Assembly (NCBI GenBank): GCA_037178625.1
Contig: CM074130.1
Span: 1,922,001 to 1,986,000, forward strand
Direction: 5' to 3'
Source: Skeletonema tropicum
Lineage: Eukaryota > Bacillariophyta > Thalassiosirophyceae > Thalassiosirales > Thalassiosiraceae
DNA: 64,000 nt
Shown here: in pieces, positions 53,887 through 64,000 of the stretch
Position numbering within the stretch: position 1 is the stretch's first letter
Layout of the letters: each line of letters opens with the position of its first letter
Position numbers and translations under genes: made by a program
Notes under the pieces: model-generated
Databases searched by the model: none
What the model saw: the letters and a program-made list of their open reading frames with translations, nothing else
Told to the model about the DNA's origin: nothing

Positions 53887-54945
53887 ATGAATACAATGAA
53901 TAATAAGACTACTACTAAGCATGACCGACGTGCGGCTATTTCAGCTGCAACGATGGGTACGGTGTTGGCAACAATTCTCGCGAGTTCATCATCGTGTGGA
54001 GCATTCCAGTCGCCTACACACACTGCGCTGCTTCGCACACAACATGATCAGCACTGTACATTGACCCTGCATTATCGGTATGGTGGTGACACCAATGAGG
54101 TTCCTTTCCGTATGCAAGCTGAAGCCAAAGCTTCTGTAGAAAAGACTGATCGCCAGTCAGTATGGAGATTAATTTCATTACCGCAGTTGACATTTTTGAA
54201 AACGGCGAGTGGGCCGGTCAACGATGACCAACAAACTGTCATGGATGAATACTTAGAATATATAGATCGGCGTTACAGTCGCATCCATGAGAAGAATGCT
54301 GCAGGTGTATCTTCTCGGCAGCCTCGGCCCAAGGTAGTTCTAGATTTTCATCTACCTAGAAAAATATTTTTCTCGACTCTGGCGTTACACCAGCGGGGAC
54401 AAAAAGTCTCTGTTGGGGCGGCTGCCGCTGCCTCGTCAACAACGATGGCCGCATCGTCTTCCCAAGCATTATCCGAGCTGAATGCCCTAGGCTTATCAGA
54501 TCTCGCATCGGCTCGTTTACGTCAGAGGTTACAAGCACCACGAGATCTACGTGATGAATTCACTGCCGCAAGCTACATTCTTGATTACTTGCCATCACCA
54601 GCCTTTGAAGCCGCTATGCCCACACAACATCGTAAAACTGCTTCAGCTTCTCCTGCATTGTCTGACTCTACCACCACGGTAGCTCGGCCTGCTATAGGAG
54701 GACGTGTCTCATCCTTTAGCAACGTTGGCGCAGTTGCACAGTATCAACTCATGATACAAACGTTGCGCAAATTCGTTCGAGCATTTGCCACTGCCATAAA
54801 GATCATGGGCAATTTTGCCTCACGTGCTATCCCAGAAATTCTCGAAAAGGGAGGATTTCGACACAGTTGTAAAATGATGACTGCGGCTAGCTTGGCGCTG
54901 CTGTTCATGTTCAAGCCCTTATTCAGAGGTGCCATGAAGAGCTAG
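53887..54945 (+). CDS. plastid-targeted protein of unknown function
   Basis: 352 residues from ATG at 53887. A hydrophobic signal segment (ISAATMGTVLATILASSSS) is followed by CGAFQSP, an ASAFAP-like site with the required Phe, so plastid import is likely. The mature part has a helical region (about 95-240), Ala/Ser-rich linkers and a C-terminal hydrophobic stretch (MMTAASLALLFMFKPLF) that may be a membrane anchor. No family recognised. Confidence 0.65.
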   Translation: MNTMNNKTTTKHDRRAAISAATMGTVLATILASSSSCGAFQSPTHTALLRTQHDQHCTLTLHYRYGGDTNEVPFRMQAEAKASVEKTDRQSVWRLISLPQLTFLKTASGPVNDDQQTVMDEYLEYIDRRYSRIHEKNAAGVSSRQPRPKVVLDFHLPRKIFFSTLALHQRGQKVSVGAAAAASSTTMAASSSQALSELNALGLSDLASARLRQRLQAPRDLRDEFTAASYILDYLPSPAFEAAMPTQHRKTASASPALSDSTTTVARPAIGGRVSSFSNVGAVAQYQLMIQTLRKFVRAFATAIKIMGNFASRAIPEILEKGGFRHSCKMMTAASLALLFMFKPLFRGAMKS

Positions 54946-55819
54946 ATCGTGGTTAAAGTTTTTTCGATGACATACTGATGACATTACGTTTTCTGCAGAC
55001 GAGAGACGCTTATTTGATTAGAGCTTCTCCCATTGCAAAATTTATTGTTTAAAAGTAACATAAAACAACAGTATTCTTCAAACTTTGAAATCGTTTGCGA
55101 GAGCCTTGCCCTAATGAAGATACTGTAAGCAGTGCCATTCTTGTTAGTGAGATGAGTTTAGTTGACAATGCAATGGAGTTGAAAGCAGCAACAGGCACAA
55201 TCAATGAAAGATTGTGTTTGTTGCTCATCGCACATCACAGCCTACCTGCAGCATAACATCACATTAGTTGTAACTAACGTAAGTAGGTAATGCAACAGTG
55301 AGCTGATAGAACACGCGCTCTGGTGATGGTGGCACATCATGGTCGATCATTGGTAACATCAGGTACCATGATAAGGTACACAAGAGTAGGTACATTATTA
55401 TTAATTTGTAAGTAGAGTTCGTGATCTCCCTTTTTTTTCAGCGTCTGCGAAACTAGCCAAGATGGTGTTCGTATTGCATGCGCTTTAAGTACCATACTTG
55501 GCGTCGTGTCTTGACAGCATGCAAGCAAGTAAGTACTTCTACTCATCAGCTTGCTTGAAGCTTGAAGCCTGCATCGCATCACGCCTGCTGGAGCTCTTGA
55601 TGGGATTGAGGAACGGAAGCGGCGGCCTCAATGAAATAATAATACTTGAAGCTGAATGAAATGCGAACATCGCAATAAGCCGACAGCCGATAGAGTAACA
55701 GAAACATCATAAACAACCGCGACACGATTATTTATTCAAGAACCACACGCACGGCGTGATCACAGCCCAGAGGCAGAGGCAAAATCAACCAGTAGAGAGC
55801 TGGTGCTCCCCGCATCATC
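54946..55819. other. intergenic, no gene recognised
   Basis: 874 bp before the kinase gene. It holds short direct repeats of AAGCTTGAAGC type near 55553-55570 and the probable kinase promoter; nothing else. Confidence 0.4.
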
Positions 55820-58800
55820 ATGAGCAATAACGGCAGTGCAGGAAGGCGGTCACCCGAATCACCCTTCTTACGAGCAGGTCAGGAGGCTTATGAACAGGAA
55901 CTGAAGCGGCTTCAAGATCTAAGGCAAAATGAAGGATTTCGAGGGAGGAGGCGCCAACGATCAAGGGATCCTCCGGCGGCGTTGGATCCTTATGATCTCC
56001 CGCCGTCAACGTCACGTTCGCAGAGATCTCAGGGATCTGCTACGATTGATGCCGCTTCAGCCACGCCTGTCAATCAAGCTATGAAACAAATTGAAAGTTC
56101 ATACGATGAACCTGGGTTGTACTCTGTCCCAACATTCAAAGATGAAGGGGACGACAACAAAAACAAGACTCATGATATGGAAGATCGTGATCTTCCATAT
56201 ACATGGGAAGATATTGTCAGAGAAGCGGAACGACGGAAAAGTAGACAAAATAGCGATTATAGTGTGGGGAGTGTGTCGGGTTCAAGTTATAGTGGCAGCA
56301 ATTATGCATCTCCACAGTACCTCAAACAAGTACCTATTCAGGTGCCTATTCAGGTGCCCATTCAGGTGCCTACTCAACTGAGGGGGAGGAACCATCAACA
56401 ACATTTCTATTCTGATCTATCGCTTGGCAATGGTGGTAGAAGAAGACGAAGAAGATCACTATCATCATCTGCAAAAAAATCACCCACTTCACCAATGGTA
56501 TCTTCTGATATTAGAAAGTATGTGCCCAAGTCGAACCCAGGGACAAGAACACGACATTGGGATAGTTCTCCAACACTCACTCCACCCAATATCAATGGAC
56601 ATGAGCGTCAAATGACATCAATCTTAACGGCACCTTCGCTTCCATTTCAACATAACGACCAAATTCCACCTTTACCGTTAGTCCAAACATTCGAAGTCAC
56701 TAAGCAAAATCCTGACCAACCAGCAGGTCTCTTCCTGAAAAAAGCCAAGAACGGAGCAGTAATAGTTCACTCCATAAAACCTACGTCTATATTTTGTGGC
56801 AACAACGATAGGGACAAGGACTTGGTAACGGGTCAAGAGGTATTGAGCGTAAATGAAAAGCGTGTCAACGATCCTAAAATGGCAGCAAGTTTAATTTGCC
56901 AAGCAAAGGAGAGATTGAGTTTGAGGGTTAGTACTATCGAACGACAGAGAGGATTTTTATATTGTCAGGTAAAACGAAGATTGGGACGAGATGCCAGTAA
57001 GAATCATCAACATGGCAAGAGTACCGAAGCGAAGGATCATGGAATACGCTTCGTCACAACCAGTGTAGACGGAGTGAGGCGAGGGACTGTGACAGAGGGT
57101 CTCGTTCGAGTGAGTCATATCGATCCCAATGGACTCTTTTCCACCCTACATCCAATGAATAGACTCCGGATGGGCTCCATCGTTCTGACAGTCAACGGGA
57201 CGCCAGTAACAAATGGCCGCATTGCATTAGAAAAAGTAATGGAAAGCAGCCATCTCATTGAAGTGCTGCATTGTGATGAACGTGTATGGAGGGAAGAGTG
57301 GGTAATGGCTGGACTTTTCAATGTCTTTTTCGTTGATGGAAGCGGAGAAAAGTTGAAAGAGAATGCACTTTCAACTTTAACTAGAAAAGATGATTCAAAG
57401 AGACATGGGCAGTACAAGTTACTGGATCAGTATTGGGTCTTGAGTTGGACTGCGGAACACAACGAGGTCATTCTTTCACAAGTCGGGACAGGCGATTGTG
57501 CATTCAAACTGATTTTCAATGATGAAGTAGGCACTTGTAGGTGTGAAATGATAGATGGGAAAATGATGCCTTCTACTGACATCCTAGACGTTACGTCGCT
57601 CGTGAAGTCGGTTAACATTGCGCAGAAGGAAATGATGACCTTGTTACAAAACATGCTGCAAAGATCCAAGATTGAAATCAACACCATGGGGAGAAAAGGT
57701 TTGCCTAGGCAAATGTTATTATCAACAGCTGTTGATGGTGACGAATCAACGATGCTTGACCGGATAAAATCGTTTGACGAGCTCGACGATTTGTTCAAGG
57801 AGGAGCAGCAGATGACAAGTGCAGATAATCCTTTATCGCTCAAACGAGAGGCCTGCAAGCGTCGATCAACTAGTGCGCTAGTCGATGAAGCCTATGAACA
57901 ACTTATGTACGAGCAATTAGAGATGTTACATCTCAACGAAGCAGGAAAAGTTAACTCATCGACGAAAAACAAACTTCGTGATTTTTCAGCGCAGCAACAT
58001 TTGATGGAGGAAACCCTCTTTGCCGATGAAAGACGAACAAGTGATTTTGGCATCAAGTCAAGGAATGGGAGCATGTTCTCTGCGGATTTACTTGAAGACT
58101 TTGTGTATGCTTTGGACAATGGCTATTGTTCGGAGAGCACAGAATCGACTGAAACGCATGCAACTCATTCCTTCAATGAAAGTGAAACAGCTCCGCTTTC
58201 TTCGCCGAGAGACAGCACTAGTGTGCTTGATGAAAGCGCAAAGACTCTTGACGATGATAATGCCTATATAACGGGTGTGTGGAGAGATGTCGCCAGTAAA
58301 TACGAGATCAGTGATACTGTGTTGGGGAGTGGAGGGTTTGGCGAAGTGAAGGACTGCTATGATAAAAACACTGGGAAGTTATACGTGGTAAAAACTATCT
58401 TCAAACCTTTGCCTGGTGACACTGTCAAGATCAACCTAATCCGAAATGAGATCTTGCTACTTCACGAGGCCAACCATCCAAATATAGTTGAGCTGAAAGA
58501 TTTGTTTGAGGAAGATCAATATGTACACATTGTAATGGAGCGGTGCGCGGGTGGAGATCTCTTCGATCGTGTAGTGGAGGACAATCCGAGACGCATTCGA
58601 TCCATAAATCAAGGGATGAAACATGAGGCCGCTACGGCCAATGCAATGCGGTCCATCATTCAAGTAGTCAAATACCTTCATTCAAAGAATATATGCCATC
58701 GCGATATCAAGCCAGAACACTTCCTCCTCACAACAAAAGTAAGGGAAACTCAAAAGATTAAACTCATCGATTTCGGTCTAGCACGTAAGCACGTTACAAA

Positions 58801-59134
58801 GGAGGAACCTAAAATGACCACCTTCACAGGCTCGCCGAGCTTTGTTGCTCCCGAGGTTATTGATCGCTCATATGATCATATGTGTGATAATTGGTCGACT
58901 GGAGTGACGGCCTATTTTCTCCTCACAGGCATGCTTCCGTTCGATGGACAAAATGACGAAGAAACTTTTCGACTGATATCAAAAGGCCAGTTCAGTTTTC
59001 CACCTTCTTCTCTATTTTTGTCCAGTGATGCCAAGGACTTCGTGGCAAAGTTGCTGGTGACTGACCCAAAGAGACGAATGACTGCAGCAGAAGCACTGAA
59101 TCATCCCTGGTTGCGAAGGACAGCCACTTGTTGA
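55820..59134 (+). CDS. PDZ-domain serine/threonine kinase of the CaMK group with altered catalytic loop
   Basis: 1,104 residues, no intron seen. The N-terminal 280 residues are disordered and basic, with a four-unit QVPI repeat (about 172-187). Two PDZ-like domains follow at about 290-375 and 407-490, each with a GxxVxxVNxxxV pattern (GQEVLSVNEKRV and GSIVLTVNGTPV). The kinase domain is about 826-1100: GSGGFGEV loop, VVKTI with the ATP Lys, HRDIKPEHFLL, DFGLA, APEVI and DNWSTGV. In the catalytic loop the usual metal-binding Asn is His (codon CAC at 58718). All other key residues are present. CaMK-type kinases phosphorylate Ser/Thr; whether this one is active is open. PDZ domains suggest anchoring to a membrane or scaffold. 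Confidence 0.85.
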   Translation: MSNNGSAGRRSPESPFLRAGQEAYEQELKRLQDLRQNEGFRGRRRQRSRDPPAALDPYDLPPSTSRSQRSQGSATIDAASATPVNQAMKQIESSYDEPGLYSVPTFKDEGDDNKNKTHDMEDRDLPYTWEDIVREAERRKSRQNSDYSVGSVSGSSYSGSNYASPQYLKQVPIQVPIQVPIQVPTQLRGRNHQQHFYSDLSLGNGGRRRRRRSLSSSAKKSPTSPMVSSDIRKYVPKSNPGTRTRHWDSSPTLTPPNINGHERQMTSILTAPSLPFQHNDQIPPLPLVQTFEVTKQNPDQPAGLFLKKAKNGAVIVHSIKPTSIFCGNNDRDKDLVTGQEVLSVNEKRVNDPKMAASLICQAKERLSLRVSTIERQRGFLYCQVKRRLGRDASKNHQHGKSTEAKDHGIRFVTTSVDGVRRGTVTEGLVRVSHIDPNGLFSTLHPMNRLRMGSIVLTVNGTPVTNGRIALEKVMESSHLIEVLHCDERVWREEWVMAGLFNVFFVDGSGEKLKENALSTLTRKDDSKRHGQYKLLDQYWVLSWTAEHNEVILSQVGTGDCAFKLIFNDEVGTCRCEMIDGKMMPSTDILDVTSLVKSVNIAQKEMMTLLQNMLQRSKIEINTMGRKGLPRQMLLSTAVDGDESTMLDRIKSFDELDDLFKEEQQMTSADNPLSLKREACKRRSTSALVDEAYEQLMYEQLEMLHLNEAGKVNSSTKNKLRDFSAQQHLMEETLFADERRTSDFGIKSRNGSMFSADLLEDFVYALDNGYCSESTESTETHATHSFNESETAPLSSPRDSTSVLDESAKTLDDDNAYITGVWRDVASKYEISDTVLGSGGFGEVKDCYDKNTGKLYVVKTIFKPLPGDTVKINLIRNEILLLHEANHPNIVELKDLFEEDQYVHIVMERCAGGDLFDRVVEDNPRRIRSINQGMKHEAATANAMRSIIQVVKYLHSKNICHRDIKPEHFLLTTKVRETQKIKLIDFGLARKHVTKEEPKMTTFTGSPSFVAPEVIDRSYDHMCDNWSTGVTAYFLLTGMLPFDGQNDEETFRLISKGQFSFPPSSLFLSSDAKDFVAKLLVTDPKRRMTAAEALNHPWLRRTATC

Positions 59135-59708
59135 CAGAACAGAAGATGATAATGATACATATATTATTATATGTATTGCTGTTGCAGTAACAGTTTATAA
59201 TTTTCATTTCTTGCACATTTCTCTACAACTAAAAATAGGTACCGTAACGTATTTTGGTTTGCCATGCAACCGCCATCGTTCAGAGCAGCTTGGATCCTTG
59301 GCCGTGTTTTGAAGCCATTCATTTCGTTTGTTCACTTGAGTATGATCGATGATGTCAATAAGTACATACTGTCAAACCTGCACTGCGATGGCTGTCTCTG
59401 TGTCAACGCAATTTCATTATTTATTAGAAGGCAGAAGGTCTGCAACAGTTATGGAAAGTATGTAAAATCATGTGAATGTGTGTCAATGCTCTTTCGCAAG
59501 GAGTATTTAAATCATCTGAAAAATGTCAACCAACGTTGGAATTCAGTATCAAAACAGTAACTGTACCATTCAAAATACAATTGCGAGAAAGCTTCATCGG
59601 AACAAGAAGTACAGTTTACCATGCAGCTGAACTGTCCCTTTCATAACAAGTTGATGAAGAACCTCACTGAGAACCAGAACCGTCCATAACGAATCACTAC
59701 AGATAATA
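59135..59708. other. intergenic, no gene recognised
   Basis: 574 bp between the kinase and the first silaffin-like gene; short open frames only. Confidence 0.4.
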
Positions 59709-60859
59709 ATGAGCATGACAAGTTTCCACTGCACCAGCATCAAAGCAACCTACCCGGCTGCTGTTAATTATTCTTCCAAGACACATCGGCGGCCTCATCG
59801 AAAAACACCACCACCCAAGATCGTCGTCGCCGCTACTACAAACATCAACAAAGCAATGGTTCAACTCTTTCTCCTTTCGATGTTGTGCATCAACACATTA
59901 GTTACAGCACAAAAAGAATGTTCTTGCGCTCCTCGTAAATACAAATTCAGGCTCGACTTCTCTGGTACTTGTCCTCCTGAAACCAGGCCACCAAACGACT
60001 ACTTCGGTCCCGGAGTCGAAGAATACACTTGCATTATTGGTGACTCTCCAGTCCAAGATAGAAGCAAAGAGCAGGAATCCGATCGAAGACACTTGACTCA
60101 ATTGGTGGACGTATTCCCAGAGTTACTCATTTCTACTCAAAATATCAAGGACCAGACACCCGTCGTCATCTCCTCCATTCAGTTTATTCAACAGGATCAA
60201 TCCGGCAATCCGATTGAATCAACATTACTTGAGGAAGATAAAATTGATGGCGAAACCGTCCGGTTTACTTCCTCCATCGTTGACAAGCCAGAACAAATTC
60301 CATACAGGATTACGATGATTTTGCGCGGTTTTAATGCAGACCAACAAGCAATTCAGAACACATTTACCATTGAATTCACGAACACGTGTGGTGTACCAAC
60401 TTTCACTGAAGGGGAGCAGATTGGATGGGTAATTTTTGTAAGTTTTCTTCCTTGATTTTACGCCCATGGTTGTTGGTATTCTATTTGCTTCTATGTCTAG
60501 ATTCACTAACAGTGCTCAATTGTTCATTATGTTCTCTCCAGGATGAACTCGAACCTGCTTCGTATGACACATGCCTAATCCCAACGAGACTTCCCAGTAT
60601 GTCGTACCCTTCTAGCACTAGTGGATATTCATCGAAGGGAAGCAAGAAAAGTAGTAAAGCAACAAAGAGTAAATCAGGAAAGAGTAAATCCAGCAAGTCT
60701 GGAAAGTCGTCGAAGTCGAAGCAAGGAAAACGCAATCTACATGCAGTTCAGACGTTCGAAGAGAGTGATGTGAAGAAGTTGAGACGAGAGCAACGTACAA
60801 ATAGATATCAAAAGCGTAACAACGGAAGCGGCAGCCGTCATCTTCGTAATCGCATGTGA
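59709..60859 (+). CDS. secreted silaffin-like protein 1
   Basis: Exons 59709-60437 and 60542-60859 join in phase 0 across a 104-nt intron, giving 348 residues. A signal-type segment (MVQLFLLSMLCINTLVTAQ) lies at about 50; the first ATG puts 49 residues before it, so translation may instead start at 59856. The lumenal domain begins CSCAPRKYKFRLDF, contains YFGPGVEEYTC and ends FTIEFTNTCGVPTFTEGEQIGW. This is a Cys-containing domain I associate with a large diatom-specific family. Exon 2 codes for a Lys/Ser/Gly tail (KGSKKSSKATKSKSGKSKSS and more), like the lysine clusters of silaffins, then a basic end. A role in the silica matrix or cell wall is inferred. Confidence 0.75.
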
Positions 60860-62281
60860 GCATATGAGAATAATCCGTATGTTGATGTTATGAAAGTTAG
60901 AGAATTGTTTCATGTGAGATGCTCGAAACATCTGAAGTGATAAGCTTGGCACTCTTGCTCTATGGAATTTCCGCTAAGAGCATGTAGCTGTCGAGTATCC
61001 ATGAAAATTCGTGTTTGATAATGATGTATTGTGTGGTATATGTTCTCCAGCAAGCTATAGAAATAATGTAGAACCTAAAATTGATTCTTCTTAGAGATAA
61101 CAGCGAGAGTCAGTTGCGATATAAGCCTCTTCTGAAGATTATTTTGTGTTGCTTTTGCTTCATAAGTAGAAGTAGATTGCACCACTGTTGCAAGCGCCTG
61201 GACAATATTTCCGTACTCCATCAACAGAAGATTATCACGTTTATGTGTTCAGATTCATGCAATCCAATTGTGCTCAAAGGTTTTCATAACGACGTCGTTG
61301 ATACGGGATTACATTGTAAATATTATATGCATGTTTGGTTTGCTTCGTGCGTGGCTCGATCAAAAAGTGACAACTAGTAATGTAGCAGAAGTTTCAAGAC
61401 GCTTCGCGTCGAAAGTATTGTCAACCAATTATCCTACCTCAGCGAGAGTATGCTCCTCGGCGAATCTGTAGATTTCAATCATCTATCTTCTATCTACTGG
61501 TACTGAACCAATACTCATGGTCAAGTTTGTTCTGTGTCTGTATATGCTTTCAAACTAGTTGTTGTTGCATGGCATTTAGCGTACTCATTGATCATGATAC
61601 GTATTATCAGTTTGTTGCGTCATTCCCATGAGTACTTGAGGTTAAGAAAGAACTTGTAATCTCAACTCATGATGAATCTAAATGCTATTGTAGGCGACGG
61701 CGCCCAACAACTCCGTGGAGGTGCCAACATTGTAACTTGTCAGAGCACACGAGAAGTGATTCATTCGGCACAAGCATCATATCATGAATCGAGAGTTGTG
61801 CAATAACTGAAGCTTCAATTCCTTGCCTTCTTTGAGATAATGCGAAATACAGTACATGTTATAAGTATGAATATAAGAAGTAGTACAATATCTGGAAGAA
61901 GAAATCATCCATTACTTCCAACGAGTTTGTGCGTGAGAGGACTTGAGATGTAAGTAAAATCGACGGAGAGATGAGAAGCCAATTTGAATTTGGCTTCTCG
62001 ACTCCGCTCTACGTAGGAATCAATAGTTTATGATTTGAACTGGGCACAGCTCAAAGCCAATTTCCTTGGCACCATGATTTCAAAAATATCACGTGATTCA
62101 AATGGCTGTCTTTGCCTCTTCCTCTTGCACCTCGCGTTGAACTAACACGCACAATGGGCAAAGGCAGCCGATGAACAGCGCCTGAGAGATGGGCCACTTA
62201 TCATTCTTTACAGCCGTATATGTGGGAGGCGGTGCAATAGCATCAATTATTGACGGAGAAGACGACACATCCGCGCTGAGT
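60860..62281. other. intergenic, no gene recognised
   Basis: 1.4 kb between the tandem pair. It contains a near-perfect hairpin (61973-61999) and otherwise only short frames. Confidence 0.4.
61973..61999. repeat. short perfect hairpin
   Basis: GAGAAGCCAA, 7-base loop, TTGGCTTCTC. It lies about 280 bases before the second silaffin-like gene. Confidence 0.7.
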
Positions 62282-63266
62282 ATGGTGGCACGGCCGCAGC
62301 GCCGTCGGCGACCAAACACCACCGGTGCGAGCAGCAGATTCTCGATCCTTGCCGTGGTTGCGATCCTACTCTGTATGTCGGTATTTGCTTCGGCCCAAGA
62401 TGTGTGCAACTGCAGCCCTATTGAATACACATTTGAGCTGAAATTGGATGCCATCACGTGCCCGGATCCTGCTGATTCCATCACCCCAGGCGATGCTGTG
62501 GCTTATTTTGGTCCAGGTGTGAAAGGGTACACCTGCCAGGCTGAAACTGGTCTACCTGTCAAAATTACGGAGGCCTTTTTCATACCACAAGACCAGGGTG
62601 GAAACCCGATTGATAATCAAAAGAAATCATCGTTAGAACTGATAGATGGCGACAAACTCATATTCACTTCTCCACCAACTATCCCGCCAATTGTGGGTCG
62701 GGTGACGCTGATTCTAAAAGGCGTGGACGTGAACGGTGTAGGTGTCGAGAATAGGTGGACAATTCAGTTTACAAATGAATGCGGACAGCTCGCCTTGACA
62801 GAAGGGACAGATTTTGGTTTAGTCCTCTTTGTAAGTCACTTTGTGCAAATTATATCTGATATCTAGTTTTGGAAAATCACTAACAACTTTTCACTCTGTC
62901 TGCTGCTACTTCTTCATCTCCTGGTAGAGAAATCTTGTCAGTCCCTCGAAAAAGGTATGCCCCAGAGAAGATCCAACACCTCCACCTACACCTTCATCTC
63001 CACCCATACCTGTTAAATCATTCTCTTACTCTTACTCTTACGTCAGAGCCGTCTCGAAGGCTGGCAAGGGAACTAGCAAGTCAGGAAAGAGTGTGAATAG
63101 TAAATATGGTGGATATAGTGGTAAGAGTAGTAAGGGTAAGGGCTCAAAGCGCATCCTGCGAGCAGAGAGTTCAGAGCACGCAAGTCTTCTGAAGGATCAA
63201 AGTGTGGAGAAAGAAGGCCAAACCCATGAGGAACTTCCCCTGCGCCGTCGTAGACTTCATGGGTAA
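62282..63266 (+). CDS. secreted silaffin-like protein 2 (paralogue of 1)
   Basis: Exons 62282-62830 and 62928-63266 join in phase 0 (97-nt intron), 295 residues. The start at MVARPQRRRR gives a signal peptide ending VFASA before QDVCNCSP; an upstream ATG at 62189 would add 31 residues. The lumenal domain follows paralogue 1 step for step: CNCSPIEYTFELKL, YFGPGVKGYTC, IPQDQGGNPI, WTIQFTNECG and the end LVLF at the same intron position. Exon 2 starts differently, with a Pro-rich stretch, SYSYSY, then GKGTSKSGK and SGKSSKGKGSK, and ends in a basic RRRRLHG. Same inferred role in cell wall or silica. Confidence 0.75.
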
Positions 63267-64000
63267 TTATGTTGTAACAAGCTTCAAAGGATTTCTTTAT
63301 GGTAGAGACTACCAACCCTTTGAAGAATCTGTATAGATGTGTAGGGCTATCGTGCTCTGTGATTTTTTCACGAGTCATGATATACCTTTGTTTTTGTTTG
63401 GTGTTAACTGAATGAGCTGTGGCAAGTCTGTAGGTGTTCGCTGTAGAGTAACTATTTATGAAAACTGCCATCACAATTTGGAACAAATTCTGTCTAGTCG
63501 CATGAACTTCCCCACTATCTCTAGCGAATAATTCTTGTATCATCTTGTGTTGATGGTCTCACTACGCTCTCCTCTTCTGCAAAGGAGTCGACCATGGGAA
63601 GCAACTATCCTTCCACCCATCGGTCCGAAGTAGACACCTCATGACTCGATTGGAAGTACTCATAACTTCTACTCATGTCCGGAGTCCGGAGCAAAGCAAA
63701 GAGGCGACACGCGGCAACAGTTTGAATTTGAGAAATGGAAGAGCTAAATGCCTCATTGCCTTCTGAAATGAAAAATTCCCTTTCTCAAGGACTTCAAACA
63801 CGACCAATTAGGGGTTGATCTAGGGGGCATGCTCACACAATTTCTTTTACTGTAATTTCATTCCACAATAGTCTCCTCAAATGTGGGAACTCCTCCCAAA
63901 AATCCCCTACAAAAATCCTTTTGAGAAGGCCACTAAAACAAGCCGCCAGCTAGCGTCGGCCAACGCATCCTCAATCCTCACACTCGCACTCGCTATCCTG
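63267..64000. other. no gene recognised up to the window edge
   Basis: 734 bp without a convincing reading frame; a further gene may begin beyond the edge. Confidence 0.4.

Noticed and set aside
1..64000. tRNA and rRNA genes
   Set aside because: Scanned for typical T-loop strings and long conserved rRNA stretches; none convinced me. A tRNA scan program would be decisive.

Overview
The window looks like nuclear DNA of a marine diatom, probably a centric one (Thalassiosira/Skeletonema/Cyclotella type). Three proteins begin with a signal peptide ending in an ASAFAP-like motif, the entry signal of four-membrane plastids. Two tandem secreted proteins have Lys/Ser-rich silaffin-like tails. Introns are few and short (about 84-127 nt, GT-AG), with one 296-nt exception. 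No sequence search was possible, so family calls rest on motifs read by eye.

About 1-12.6 kb is a multi-gene block unlike the rest: a Ulp1/SENP-type cysteine protease gene running off the left edge, an unusual three-exon gene with an MBD-like domain (1,164 aa when spliced), a divergent three-exon gene for 1,188 aa, and two small orphan genes. Nine imperfect palindromes of one family (consensus near GGTAAAATTGTGCACTGCAC, then its mirror) are scattered through it. Six lie in three coding introns, a seventh in a probable intron, and the rest lie beyond gene ends. The introns also share their 5' ends. This is the best candidate for an undescribed mobile element or introner-like system.

About 12.6-24.9 kb is transposon debris: a gag-like zinc-knuckle/RS protein, two head-to-tail 5'-truncated PIF1-like helicase copies, a gag gene between LTRs in inverted orientation, a minisatellite of about 20 units, and remnants of an acidic transposon-like gene.

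From 24.9 kb on it is ordinary gene-dense sequence: a broken metallophosphoesterase; a signal-peptide-bearing FGGY sugar kinase fused through a short intron to ribulose-5-phosphate 3-epimerase; a PDZ/F-box/ankyrin protein; ATG5; a broken transposon-like gene; SAR1; TAN1/THUMPD1; plastid dihydrodipicolinate synthase; an acidic repeat protein; a plastid S1-domain protein; a 1.67-kb TIR transposon with a TA duplication; a FAH hydrolase-SDR fusion; a Gfo/Idh oxidoreductase; a membrane sulfotransferase; a plastid-targeted orphan; a PDZ-kinase with an altered catalytic loop; and the silaffin-like pair.

Two fusions pair enzymes of consecutive sugar steps (ribulose to ribulose-5-P to xylulose-5-P, and probably the last oxidation and cleavage of a deoxy-sugar acid). 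The other genes show no evident operon-like logic, as expected of a eukaryotic chromosome.
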